Positions 1-6,149 of a stretch of 10,000 nucleotides of DNA are shown here, piece by piece. The position numbers and the translations under genes are program-made. The DNA is from Rheinheimera sp. (GTDB lineage Bacteria > Pseudomonadota > Gammaproteobacteria > Enterobacterales > Alteromonadaceae). A model generated the notes under the pieces. That model saw only the letters and a program-made list of their open reading frames with translations, searched no databases and had not been told where the DNA came from. Positions within the stretch are counted from its first letter, which is position 1; each line of letters starts with the position of its first letter. Location of the stretch: NCBI RefSeq assembly GCF_020217005.1, contig NZ_JAIWOI010000046.1, forward strand, positions 1-10,000. The letters run 5' to 3'.

Positions 1-257
1 TTATCACGATGGGCCTGAGATAAATCATCCCATTGATCGTAATTGGTTTTTAAGCCCAGGCTGGTTTGGGTTTCCGGACTATTATCGACCGACTGCTGGA
101 AAATTTGTTCAAACAGCGCATCGGCTTTTTGGTTTTCAGTTAAAACTACGGTGGCTTCAATGACTTTGCTTTGATCGATAGGGGCAGGGGCCGGTTTACA
201 GCCTGCTACTGTTGCCAGGCTTACCGCCAGCGCCAGTGCTGAGTAACGTAAATGCAT
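1..257 (-). CDS. DUF885-type lipoprotein, N-terminal part (cut by window edge)
   Basis: This open frame runs off the left edge, so only about 85 residues are visible. It opens with a lipoprotein signal: a short basic start (MHLRYS), a hydrophobic core and a lipobox ending VAGC at Cys20, so the mature protein should be lipid-anchored in the cell envelope. After a Pro/Ala-rich linker, the stretch ADALFEQIFQQSVDNSPETQ, followed by SLGL and DDLSQ, resembles the start of DUF885 proteins, a predicted metal-dependent peptidase-like family; the family call comes from memory of that pattern and the catalytic part lies outside the window. An in-frame ATG exists at 275, but a GAAGG ribosome-binding site (269-273) covers it and sits 11 nt before the ATG at 257, so 257 is preferred. 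It follows hemW in the same direction and may be the last gene of the run or a separate unit; no clear promoter was seen. Confidence 0.75.
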   Translation of the reverse strand, partial: MHLRYSALALAVSLATVAGCKPAPAPIDQSKVIEATVVLTENQKADALFEQIFQQSVDNSPETQTSLGLKTNYDQWDDLSQAHRD

Positions 258-296
258 AGATAAATGGACCTTCATTATTTGTCGTAGTTAGTTGGT

Positions 297-1463
297 TTAA
301 ATAAATAGCGATAGCAAATCATTCAGGTAGCGCGCGCCTTTGGCGCTGATTTGCCAGTGCAATTCTGTACTGTTAATTAACCCCAGTTGCTCTGCTTTGG
401 CAAGTGCATCTTTTACAGATGTGATGGGCAGACCGGTATAAGCGCTGAAATCCTGCTTAGGGCAGGTTTCGAGTAAACGAAAACGGTTCATAAAAAACTC
501 AAAAGCTCTGTCCTCTGGTGCGACTTCATTACACTCATCCAGATAACCTTTACTGATATCCATATAGCCTTTGGGGTGCTTGATTTTGACAGGACGGACA
601 ATTTGTCCTGTCTCAGGCAGGGTGATTTTGCCATGAGCGCCACAACCAATACCCAGATAGTCGCCATAACGCCAGTAATTCAGATTATGCCGGCATTGCT
701 GACCGGATTGGCTGTAGGCCGAAATTTCGTACTGCGTATAGCCATGCCGTTGTAACAGCTGGTGGCCTTGCTCCTGAATATCCCATAAGGCTTCATCTTC
801 CGGCAGCACAGGTGGGCGGGAAGCAAAGGCGGTATTAGGTTCAATGGTCAGTTGATACCAGGACAGATGCGGTGGTTTTAAATCAATAGCTTGCTGTAAA
901 TCGGCCAAAGCGCCTGTGACATCCTGCTCCGGCAGACCATGCATTAAATCCAGATTAAAGCTCTGTAGCGGCAGTTGGGCGGCAAGCTGTGCCGCTTTTA
1001 TCGCTTCGTCGCAGTTATGAATACGGCCTAAGGCCTTGAGCTGCTCTGCCTGAAAACTTTGTACACCAATAGAAAAACGGGTCACGCCTGCTGCGACATA
1101 AGCAGCAAAACGCGCGGCTTCTACTGTGCCTGGATTGGCTTCCATGGTGATTTCGCAGTCTGCTGTCAACTGAAGTTCTGTGCGCACGCCATCTAAAATG
1201 GCCTGAATACCGTCACCGCTAAAAGTGCTGGGCGTACCGCCGCCAATAAAAATTGAGCTGATGGCACGGCCTTGTACATAAGACAAATCCTGGCGTAAAT
1301 CGGCCAGTAAATGACTAATGTATTCCTGCTCTGGTATGCCTTGTTTCACTGCATGTGAGTTAAAGTCACAGTAAGGACATTTTTGAATACACCAGGGAAT
1401 GTGGATATACAGTGCCAGCGGCGGCAGCTGCAGTGTAAAAGGATAAGCAGACACAAGGGCCAT
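297..1463 (-). CDS. hemW: HemW, radical-SAM haem chaperone
   Basis: HemW is a radical-SAM protein, formerly annotated as oxygen-independent coproporphyrinogen III oxidase, that binds haem and is thought to deliver it to cytoplasmic or membrane targets. The 388 residues carry the HemW cluster motif CIQKCPYC (Cys25, Cys29, Cys32), lacking the extra Cys of true HemN, within YIHIPWC. They also carry GGGTPS (74-79), EANPGT (108-113), SIGVQSF (131-137), the HemW signature HNLNYW (259-264) and GIGCGAHGK (271-279). A C-terminal HemN-type winged domain follows. Length is close to the E. coli protein (378), with about 9 extra N-terminal residues. The start is the ATG of a TGATG overlap with the rdgB stop, and an AAGGTGA-like site lies just upstream inside rdgB, so coupled translation is likely. 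The HemW rather than HemN assignment is strong. Confidence 0.96.
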   Translation of the reverse strand: MALVSAYPFTLQLPPLALYIHIPWCIQKCPYCDFNSHAVKQGIPEQEYISHLLADLRQDLSYVQGRAISSIFIGGGTPSTFSGDGIQAILDGVRTELQLTADCEITMEANPGTVEAARFAAYVAAGVTRFSIGVQSFQAEQLKALGRIHNCDEAIKAAQLAAQLPLQSFNLDLMHGLPEQDVTGALADLQQAIDLKPPHLSWYQLTIEPNTAFASRPPVLPEDEALWDIQEQGHQLLQRHGYTQYEISAYSQSGQQCRHNLNYWRYGDYLGIGCGAHGKITLPETGQIVRPVKIKHPKGYMDISKGYLDECNEVAPEDRAFEFFMNRFRLLETCPKQDFSAYTGLPITSVKDALAKAEQLGLINSTELHWQISAKGARYLNDLLSLFI

Positions 1464-2077
1464 CAGTTGTGATCACCTTTTAACTGTTCACCTTTTAGCA
1501 AGGACACCAATAAGCGCAGCGCTTTGCCTCTGTGACTGAGCTGCTTTTTCTGCTCTGCTGTTAATTCTGCGGCAGTGCCGTTTGAATCATCAGGCAAGAA
1601 AATAGGGTCGTAACCAAAACCACCTGAACCTGCAGCGTCAAAAGCAATTTGGCCGTGCCAGATACCATGGGCTATCACAGGCACAGGGTCTTCTGCATGG
1701 CGGACAAAAGCCAGCACACAGTGAAACTGAGCAGCGCGTTCGCCTTGTGGCACTGCTTTTAAATCAAGCAACAACTGCTGCAGGTTTTTTAAATCATTGC
1801 CATGTTCACCGGCATAACGGGCGGAATAAATACCTGGTGCGCCGCCTAAGGCATCTACAGCTAAGCCTGAATCGTCCGCTATGGCGGGTAAACCCGTTAA
1901 ACGGCTGGCATGACGGGCTTTAATCAGGGCGTTTTCAATAAAACTTAAGCCATCTTCAATAGCGTCCGGCACCTGAAAGTCGGACTGCGGCAACACCTGC
2001 CAGTCAAAAGGAGCGAGCAGGGCGGACAACTCGGCTAATTTGCCTTTATTACCAGTGGCTAAAACAAGTTTTTGCAT
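1463..2077 (-). CDS. rdgB: RdgB, dITP/XTP pyrophosphatase (house-cleaning NTPase)
   Basis: This cytoplasmic enzyme hydrolyses non-canonical purine triphosphates (dITP, ITP, XTP) to monophosphates and pyrophosphate, keeping deaminated bases out of DNA and RNA. The 204-residue protein (E. coli 197) shows the Ham1/RdgB hallmarks: LATGNKGK (6-13) for phosphate binding, FIENA (46-50), [16 protein letters not shown] (67-82) with the catalytic Asp69 aligned to E. coli Asp69, YSARY (84-88), FHCVL (118-122), GGFGYDPIF (152-160) and SHRGKAL (181-187). A short basic/acidic tail ([10 protein letters not shown]) is extra. An AAAGG ribosome-binding site (2086-2090) lies 8 nt before the ATG. It is separated from the upstream DUF4426 gene by 194 bp, the only large gap in the run, and overlaps hemW by one base at its end. 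Confidence 0.97.
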   Translation of the reverse strand: MQKLVLATGNKGKLAELSALLAPFDWQVLPQSDFQVPDAIEDGLSFIENALIKARHASRLTGLPAIADDSGLAVDALGGAPGIYSARYAGEHGNDLKNLQQLLLDLKAVPQGERAAQFHCVLAFVRHAEDPVPVIAHGIWHGQIAFDAAGSGGFGYDPIFLPDDSNGTAAELTAEQKKQLSHRGKALRLLVSLLKGEQLKGDHN

Positions 2078-2094
2078 TAGGGAAACCTTTGAAA

Positions 2095-2140
2095 CAATTA
2101 CTCTGACAGAGACGTCAGCTCTTTGTCTCCAAAGTAATTG
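2095..2140. repeat. Perfect 8-bp inverted repeat just upstream of rdgB
   Basis: CAATTACT at 2095-2102 is repeated inverted as AGTAATTG at 2133-2140, enclosing 30 nt. The loop can form either of two smaller stems: CTGAC/GTCAG (2103-2107 with 2114-2118) or GACAGAG with CTC-TT-TGTC (2105-2111 with 2119-2127), which exclude each other. The structure starts about 18 nt upstream of the rdgB start codon and next to its ribosome-binding site. On the operon strand no U-run follows it, so it is not a canonical intrinsic terminator. Its right arm shares TTG (2138-2140) with the outer stem of the neighbouring element, so the two folds compete there. It may be part of that element or a leader structure of rdgB. 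Confidence 0.6.
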
Positions 2141-2271
2141 GAGTTGCAGCGAGGCGACAAGTGCACAGTTCCCAGGAGCATAGCTTACTATGTGACTGGG
2201 ACTACGACGCTCTTTTCATCCATCCAATCGGACGGTCAACAAAGCTGCGGCTTCAAGAACGAAGGAGAGTA
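2138..2271 (+). repeat. Branched inverted-repeat intergenic element (probably a dispersed repeat)
   Basis: Most of the DUF4426-rdgB gap is one folded unit. An outer stem pairs 2138-2150 with 2244-2256 for 13 continuous pairs, three of them G.U. Inside, a hairpin at 2170-2201 has arms TCCCAG/CTGGGA, a GAG/TGA internal loop able to form tandem G.A pairs plus a G.U, then CATAG/CTATG closing on CTTA. A smaller stem (2220-2235) lies on the 3' side. The G.U and G.A pairs exist only on the plus strand; on the operon strand the wobbles become C.A mismatches. The right end (CTTCAAGAACGAAGGAGAGT) reaches the DUF4426 stop codon. Motifs such as GGAGCATAG...CTATGTGACT and GCTGCGGCTTCAAG resemble dispersed intergenic repeats I recall from Alteromonadales; only one copy is in this window, so repeat status rests on memory. 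No ORF is believable in it. Confidence 0.6.
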
Positions 2272-2697
2272 CTATTCGGTGTAAAAGACCTGAGAAAACT
2301 CCAGCTGCTGGCGTTCAGTGCCTTGCCAAATCTCCAGCTTAAAGTTCAGGTGTTTTTGGTCATGCACAGGCACCTGAGCCAGATAATAAATGGCGTCCCC
2401 TTCTTTGACTTCACGAAAGCTCAGTTCAATCTGCTTTTGTGTTAAATCTGTCGCAGTGCCGGAGATCCGCACTTGTTGTGCTTTTTGGTCTTTGCTATTG
2501 AGCACTGAGATATTCAGCACTGCCTGGTATTTGCTGCGTTGTAACTGGTAATTTTGGGCTATTTTGGCATCAAGCATAGTGCTATCAAAAGCAATGTAAT
2601 GCACATCCCAGGGCCCCAGTACTTTCTTTTGTTCGGCTTGAACCGGACTTAAAAACAAGCCCAGAACCAGACTTGCAGCCAGCAGATAATTTTTCAT
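2272..2697 (-). CDS. DUF4426 family periplasmic protein
   Basis: A 141-residue protein with a clear Sec signal peptide: MKNYLL start, hydrophobic core and a cleavage site after VQA (residue 21), giving a mature protein of about 120 residues in the periplasm. The body matches the DUF4426 pattern as I know it: GPWDVHYIAFDSTML (28-42), A..YQLQRSKYQAVLNISVL, ISGTATDL, FREVKEGDAIYYLAQVPV and a terminal FSQVFYTE. It looks like a compact beta-rich domain; no catalytic residues or lipobox are evident, and the function is unknown. Its ATG overlaps the yggU stop as TGATG, and a GGAG ribosome-binding site (2703-2706) lies inside the end of yggU, so it is coupled to that gene. DUF4426 genes beside rdgB and hemW are, from memory, common in Pseudomonas and Shewanella; here metX/metW, found upstream in Pseudomonas, are absent. 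Confidence 0.9.
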   Translation of the reverse strand: MKNYLLAASLVLGLFLSPVQAEQKKVLGPWDVHYIAFDSTMLDAKIAQNYQLQRSKYQAVLNISVLNSKDQKAQQVRISGTATDLTQKQIELSFREVKEGDAIYYLAQVPVHDQKHLNFKLEIWQGTERQQLEFSQVFYTE

Positions 2698-2987
2698 CAG
2701 GACTCCAGATAAGGTTGTAAGGCGTCAGGCACAGTGCAGGGCGCGACAATACGCCATTTTTTCTGCCGGCTCAGTTCGCCTTTTTCCAGCTGCACCTGAC
2801 GTTTTGCCACGTCAAAACTTTGCGCCAGAAACTGTTGTAAATGCGCGTTGGCTTTGCCATCGACAGGAGGGGCTTTAATAGCCACTTTAATGGCATCACC
2901 GTGCAGGCCTAAAAACTGATCGCGGCTGGCACCTGGCTGCACATGCAGTTGCAACAAAATATCGCCATTGGCCAGCCGGATTAACAT
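2697..2987 (-). CDS. yggU: YggU, DUF167 family protein
   Basis: A 96-residue protein, exactly the length of E. coli YggU. It carries the DUF167 signature: LQLHVQPGASRDQFLGLHGDAIKV (12-35), then IKAPPVDGKANAHLQQFLA (37-55), V..RQVQLEKGELSRQKKWRI (61-79). The VQPGAS and PPVDGKAN blocks are the most conserved parts of the family, which adopts a small alpha/beta fold of unknown biochemical function. The ATG directly abuts the yggT stop codon (2988-2990) with no spacer and no strong ribosome-binding site, so translation is probably coupled to yggT; its own stop overlaps the DUF4426 start as TGATG. It is a soluble cytoplasmic protein with no signal peptide. Confidence 0.95.
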   Translation of the reverse strand: MLIRLANGDILLQLHVQPGASRDQFLGLHGDAIKVAIKAPPVDGKANAHLQQFLAQSFDVAKRQVQLEKGELSRQKKWRIVAPCTVPDALQPYLES

Positions 2988-3533
2988 TTAGAAACCACGT
3001 AACATATTGCTTAATAAAATCTGGATAAACTGAATGCCCAGCAGCACGACCAGCAAAGATAAATCCAGACCGCCTATAACAGGGACTACACGGCGAACCG
3101 GACGCAACAGAGGCTCGGTTAGCTGGTGCATCACCAGTTCCATCGGGTTGCGGCCCTGACTAAACCAGCTCAGTAATGCCCGGATCACTAAAATCCAAAA
3201 CGCCAGTTGCAACGCTTCAGTGATCAACAACACCAGAGCACTTAATGGCAAGTAAACATAAATCACCTGGCCTAATTGCAGCAGCTGCACTATGGCAACA
3301 TGCAGTACACAAATAGCAAAAGCAAAGATCAAACTAGCTGTATCTACCGGACCCAGGCTCGGTAAAAAACGCCGCAGTGGTATAATCACCGGATTGGTCG
3401 CTTTAACTACAAATTGACTGAACGGATTATAAAAATCAGCCCTGGCACTTTGTAACCAAATACGTAGCAGTACCACCATCAAATAGAGTTTGATCAGGCT
3501 GCTTAACAGAAAAAAGAATGCTTCGGTCATCAT
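2988..3533 (-). CDS. yggT: YggT family inner-membrane protein with two YGGT repeats
   Basis: A 181-residue integral membrane protein with four hydrophobic segments, at about residues 4-27, 64-88, 95-122 and 156-176. It is an internal duplication: each half has a membrane helix ending in a basic turn, then a conserved loop and a second helix. The loops align as NPFSQFVVKATNPVIIPLRR (36-55) and NPMELVMHQLTEPLLRPVRR (129-148), the YGGT domain signature. Function is not firmly known; relatives have been linked to osmotic tolerance and, in cyanobacteria and plastids, to membrane or division organisation. Two tandem ATGs begin the gene; the AAGGA site at 3537-3541 is 3 nt from the first and 6 nt from the second (3530), so the second may be the main start. 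It lies 6 nt after proC and abuts yggU. Confidence 0.95.
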   Translation of the reverse strand: MMTEAFFFLLSSLIKLYLMVVLLRIWLQSARADFYNPFSQFVVKATNPVIIPLRRFLPSLGPVDTASLIFAFAICVLHVAIVQLLQLGQVIYVYLPLSALVLLITEALQLAFWILVIRALLSWFSQGRNPMELVMHQLTEPLLRPVRRVVPVIGGLDLSLLVVLLGIQFIQILLSNMLRGF

Positions 3534-3539
3534 AAGTCC

Positions 3540-4355
3540 TTAGAGAGTTTTTGCCATTTCTTCAGCACGGCGTATCGCTGCATACATGGCGTCTTTGACC
3601 ATGCTTTCAAGCTTGTGTTGTTTAAAAGTTTCTATGGCTTCGTGTGTGGTGCCACCTTTAGAGGTGACCTGGGCACGTAGCGCTTCAAAGGAGATGTCGG
3701 ACTGAATGGCCATGGTTGCTGCACCTAAAGCGGTTTGTGCCACCATAGCTTTAGCCTGAGCTTCATCAAAACCCAATTCCTGTGCCACCTGCTGCATCGC
3801 CTGCATAAAATAGAAAAAATAGGCTGGCGCGCTGCCCGTTACCGCAATAATGGCGTTAATGTCCTGCTCTTTTTCCAGCCAGACGGTTTTGCCAGTACCA
3901 GTAAACAGCTTTTCAGCAAAAGATTGCTCGTACACAGAGCAGCGGCTAGGGAACAAACCTGTCACACCTAAACCCACTAAAGCCGGGGTATTCGGCATAG
4001 CGCGGATAATTCTGACCTGTCCCAGCAATTGCTCAAAGCGCTCGATGGAAATGCCAGCTGCGACTGAGATAAACAGCTTTTCCTGAGATTCCGGCGCTTG
4101 TTCCATGATCTGCTGACAAACTTCAGCCATCATTTGGGGTTTTACCGCCAGCACTATCACATCGGCTTTAGTCACAGCTTCGATATTGTCCGTGGTGGTT
4201 TCAATAGCGTATTGGCTTTTTAACGCCTGTAATTTTTCTGCATTGCGGTTGGCTGCAATAATGTTTTCAGCCGGATACCCCTGCTGAATCATGCCTCCGA
4301 TAATACATTGCGCCATATTACCAGCGCCGATAAATGCCACTGTGTTATCAATCAT
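3540..4355 (-). CDS. proC: ProC, pyrroline-5-carboxylate reductase
   Basis: ProC reduces 1-pyrroline-5-carboxylate to L-proline with NAD(P)H, the last step of proline synthesis, in the cytoplasm. The 271 residues (E. coli 269) show an N-terminal Rossmann fold with FIGAGNMA (8-15), a dinucleotide-contacting NRN (36-38), VLAVKPQ (68-74), SVAAGIS (97-103) and RAMPNTPALVG (118-128). The C-terminal dimerisation domain has TGSAPAYFF (173-181) and the signature VTSKGGTTHEAI (230-241). The frame is open further upstream to a TTG at 4379, adding eight residues, but those do not fit the family. The ATG at 4355 has a GAGGG site (4366-4370) 10 nt upstream and gives MIDNTVAFIGAGN, so it is preferred. It overlaps the end of yggS by 8 nt (4348-4355), implying coupled translation. 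Confidence 0.97.
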   Translation of the reverse strand: MIDNTVAFIGAGNMAQCIIGGMIQQGYPAENIIAANRNAEKLQALKSQYAIETTTDNIEAVTKADVIVLAVKPQMMAEVCQQIMEQAPESQEKLFISVAAGISIERFEQLLGQVRIIRAMPNTPALVGLGVTGLFPSRCSVYEQSFAEKLFTGTGKTVWLEKEQDINAIIAVTGSAPAYFFYFMQAMQQVAQELGFDEAQAKAMVAQTALGAATMAIQSDISFEALRAQVTSKGGTTHEAIETFKQHKLESMVKDAMYAAIRRAEEMAKTL

Positions 4356-5037
4356 TAGAAGGGATCCCTCTGGCTCCAAAAATGGCCGTGCCTAATCTTA
4401 TCATAGTAGAACCAAAGCGCAGAGCCTGTTGCCAGTCATCTGACATGCCCATTGAAAGTTCTTTTGCATCAGGATGTTGCTGTTGCAATTGCAGTGACAG
4501 CTTTTGCATTTGTTCAAATGCTTCAGCGCCTTTTCCCGGCTCTGGAATCGCCATCAAGCCTTTAAGCTGAAGTTGGGGTAATTTGGCCACTGCGTCGGCC
4601 AGTGCGAACAGCTGATTGGGGTTTATGCCGGATTTTGACTCTTCAGCGCTGATATTGACCTGCAACAGCACCTGAAGTGGTGTTTTATCCGAAGGGCGCT
4701 GCGCTGATAAACGTTCCGCAATTTTTAGCCGGTCTATGCTGTGTACCCAGTCGGCATAAAGCGCTATGTCTTTGGTTTTATTTGATTGAATAGGACCAAT
4801 AAAATGCCATTCAATTCCTGTCAGTTGCTGTAGTTCAGTGGCTTTACTGACCAGTTCCTGCACATAGTTTTCGCCAAAGGCGCGTTGTCCTGCATGGAAA
4901 GCCTGCTCAACTGCAGCCGCCGGTTTGGTTTTACTGACAGCGATCAACCGGCTTTGTTGGGTTAATTGCTGTTTTGTCTGAAATTCTGTAATGGCGTTGT
5001 AGGCTGATTTCAACGCTTCTGCTATGTTGTTTGTCAT
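4348..5037 (-). CDS. yggS: YggS/PLPBP, pyridoxal-phosphate homeostasis protein
   Basis: A 229-residue single-domain TIM-barrel protein of the PLP-binding YggS/PROSC family. It binds pyridoxal 5'-phosphate but has no known catalytic activity and balances B6 vitamers and amino-acid pools. The PLP lysine is Lys36 in LIAVSKTKP (31-39), at the same number as in E. coli. Other family blocks are FGENYVQE (54-61), WHFIGPIQSNK (77-87), VNISAEESKSG (128-138), GLMAIP (160-165), LSMGMSDD (194-201) and FGSTMIRLGTAIFG (208-221), which holds the phosphate cradle. It is the first gene of the minus-strand run, divergent from pilT; the yggS-proC pairing beside pilT is a common arrangement. The ribosome-binding site is weak (AGAACAGAA region upstream of the ATG). 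Confidence 0.96.
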   Translation of the reverse strand: MTNNIAEALKSAYNAITEFQTKQQLTQQSRLIAVSKTKPAAAVEQAFHAGQRAFGENYVQELVSKATELQQLTGIEWHFIGPIQSNKTKDIALYADWVHSIDRLKIAERLSAQRPSDKTPLQVLLQVNISAEESKSGINPNQLFALADAVAKLPQLQLKGLMAIPEPGKGAEAFEQMQKLSLQLQQQHPDAKELSMGMSDDWQQALRFGSTMIRLGTAIFGARGIPSND

Positions 5038-5079
5038 ATCAATTCTGTTCTTAGCCCTTGCTTTGGAGTGCTTTTCATC
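5038..5079. promoter_or_regulatory. Divergent yggS/pilT spacer
   Basis: Only 42 bp separate the yggS start codon from the preferred pilT start. Both transcription units should start in or around here, so at least one promoter must extend into a coding region or lie within the other gene. The pilT ribosome-binding site GGAG (5065-5068) is visible, 11 nt before its ATG. I could not find a convincing -35/-10 pair on either strand; a TTGTCA at 5031-5036 has no good -10 partner at normal spacing. The call rests on the divergent layout rather than on a recognised motif. Confidence 0.4.
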
Positions 5080-6144
5080 ATGGATATTACCGAATTACTC
5101 GCCTTTAGTGTGCAGCATAAAGCCTCAGACTTGCATTTGTCAGCTGGCGTACCACCTTTGATACGGGTGGATGGTGATGTGCGACGTTTAAATATTCCTG
5201 CGTTAGACCATAAAGCGGTGCACTCTTTGGTGTACGACATTATGAATGACCGTCAACGTAAAGAATACGAAGAAAAGCTCGAATCCGATTTTTCTTTTGA
5301 AGTACCAGGCTTAGCCCGTTTCCGTGTCAATGCTTTTGTGCAAAACCGCGGCGCTGCGGCGGTATTCCGGACTATTCCAAGCGATGTGTTAAGTCTGGAA
5401 GATTTAAATGCCCCTGATGTATTTCGTTCTATTTCTGACAATCCCCGTGGGCTGGTGCTGGTGACTGGTCCTACGGGTTCAGGCAAGTCCACCACTTTGG
5501 CGGCTATGATTGACTACATTAATACCAGCAAAAATCACCATATCCTGACCATAGAAGATCCTATAGAGTTTGTGCACCAGAATAAGCTGAGTTTAATCAA
5601 CCAGCGGGAAGTGCACAGGGACACCCATAGTTTCAGTAATGCATTACGCTCAGCCCTGCGTGAGGACCCGGATGTGATACTGGTTGGTGAATTAAGGGAT
5701 CTGGAAACCATTCGTCTGGCCATGACAGCGGCAGAAACAGGTCATTTGGTGTTTGGTACTTTGCACACCACCTCAGCACCTAAAACCATAGACAGGATCA
5801 TTGACGTCTTCCCCGGTGAGGAAAAAGCCATGGTGCGCTCTATGTTGTCTGAGTCCTTAAGAGCTGTGATCTCTCAGACGTTGCTGAAGAAAAACGGCGG
5901 CGGCAGGGTGGCTGCGCATGAAATTATGTTGGGCGTGCCTGCGATTCGAAACCTGATCCGCGAAGATAAAATTGCTCAGATGTACTCCGTGATCCAGACT
6001 GGCGCTGCTCATGGTATGCAAACCATGGATCAATGCCTGATCAATCTGGTTAACCGTGGTGTAATTAACCAAAAAGACGCGCTGGCTAAAGCCCAGGATA
6101 AAAACTCCTTTAACAGCATGGGCAGTATGGGGCGAATGGGGTAA
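5080..6144 (+). CDS. pilT: PilT, type IV pilus retraction ATPase
   Basis: PilT is the cytoplasmic hexameric ATPase that disassembles type IV pili, powering twitching motility, surface sensing and DNA uptake. The protein is 354 residues (P. aeruginosa 344, as I recall). An N-terminal PAS-like domain (about 1-100: ASDLHLSAG, IRVDGDVRR, FRVNAF) precedes the RecA-like domain. The latter has Walker A GPTGSGKST (130-138, Lys136), the Asp box TIEDPIEFVH (157-166), Walker B DVILVGE (198-204, Glu204) and the His box AETGHLVFGTLHT with His222 and His229. The retraction motif AIRNLIRE (288-295) and HGMQTMDQ (311-318) are intact. The frame is open to a GTG at 5068, but MDITELLAF matches family starts and follows GGAG at 5065-5068. 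The last residues form a Met/Gly-rich tail (SMGSMGRMG). It is followed 5 nt later by pilU. Confidence 0.98.
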   Translation: MDITELLAFSVQHKASDLHLSAGVPPLIRVDGDVRRLNIPALDHKAVHSLVYDIMNDRQRKEYEEKLESDFSFEVPGLARFRVNAFVQNRGAAAVFRTIPSDVLSLEDLNAPDVFRSISDNPRGLVLVTGPTGSGKSTTLAAMIDYINTSKNHHILTIEDPIEFVHQNKLSLINQREVHRDTHSFSNALRSALREDPDVILVGELRDLETIRLAMTAAETGHLVFGTLHTTSAPKTIDRIIDVFPGEEKAMVRSMLSESLRAVISQTLLKKNGGGRVAAHEIMLGVPAIRNLIREDKIAQMYSVIQTGAAHGMQTMDQCLINLVNRGVINQKDALAKAQDKNSFNSMGSMGRMG

Positions 6145-6149
6145 CTGTT

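Noticed and set aside
258..275. Upstream ATG at 275 for the DUF885-type lipoprotein
   Set aside because: No ribosome-binding site precedes it, while GAAGG overlapping it serves the ATG at 257. A signal peptide is possible from either, so it is not fully excluded.
2095..2140. Intrinsic terminator before rdgB
   Set aside because: The inverted repeat is not followed by a U-run on the operon strand, and rdgB starts immediately after it.
2161..2445. Plus-strand frame of 94 codons
   Set aside because: It starts inside the structured element and then runs antisense through the DUF4426 gene, whose protein is clearly real. The translation has no recognisable domain.
3735..4086. Two plus-strand frames of 78 codons
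   Set aside because: They are antisense shadows inside proC, with no family match.
4356..4379. Longer proC from a TTG at 4379
   Set aside because: The added eight residues do not fit the family, and the ATG at 4355 has a good GAGGG site 10 nt upstream.
5031..5053. TTGTCA as a -35 box for pilT
   Set aside because: No plausible -10 hexamer lies 16-18 bp downstream.
5068..5079. Longer pilT from a GTG at 5068
   Set aside because: The GTG overlaps the GGAG ribosome-binding site, and MDITELLAF at 5080 matches known PilT starts.
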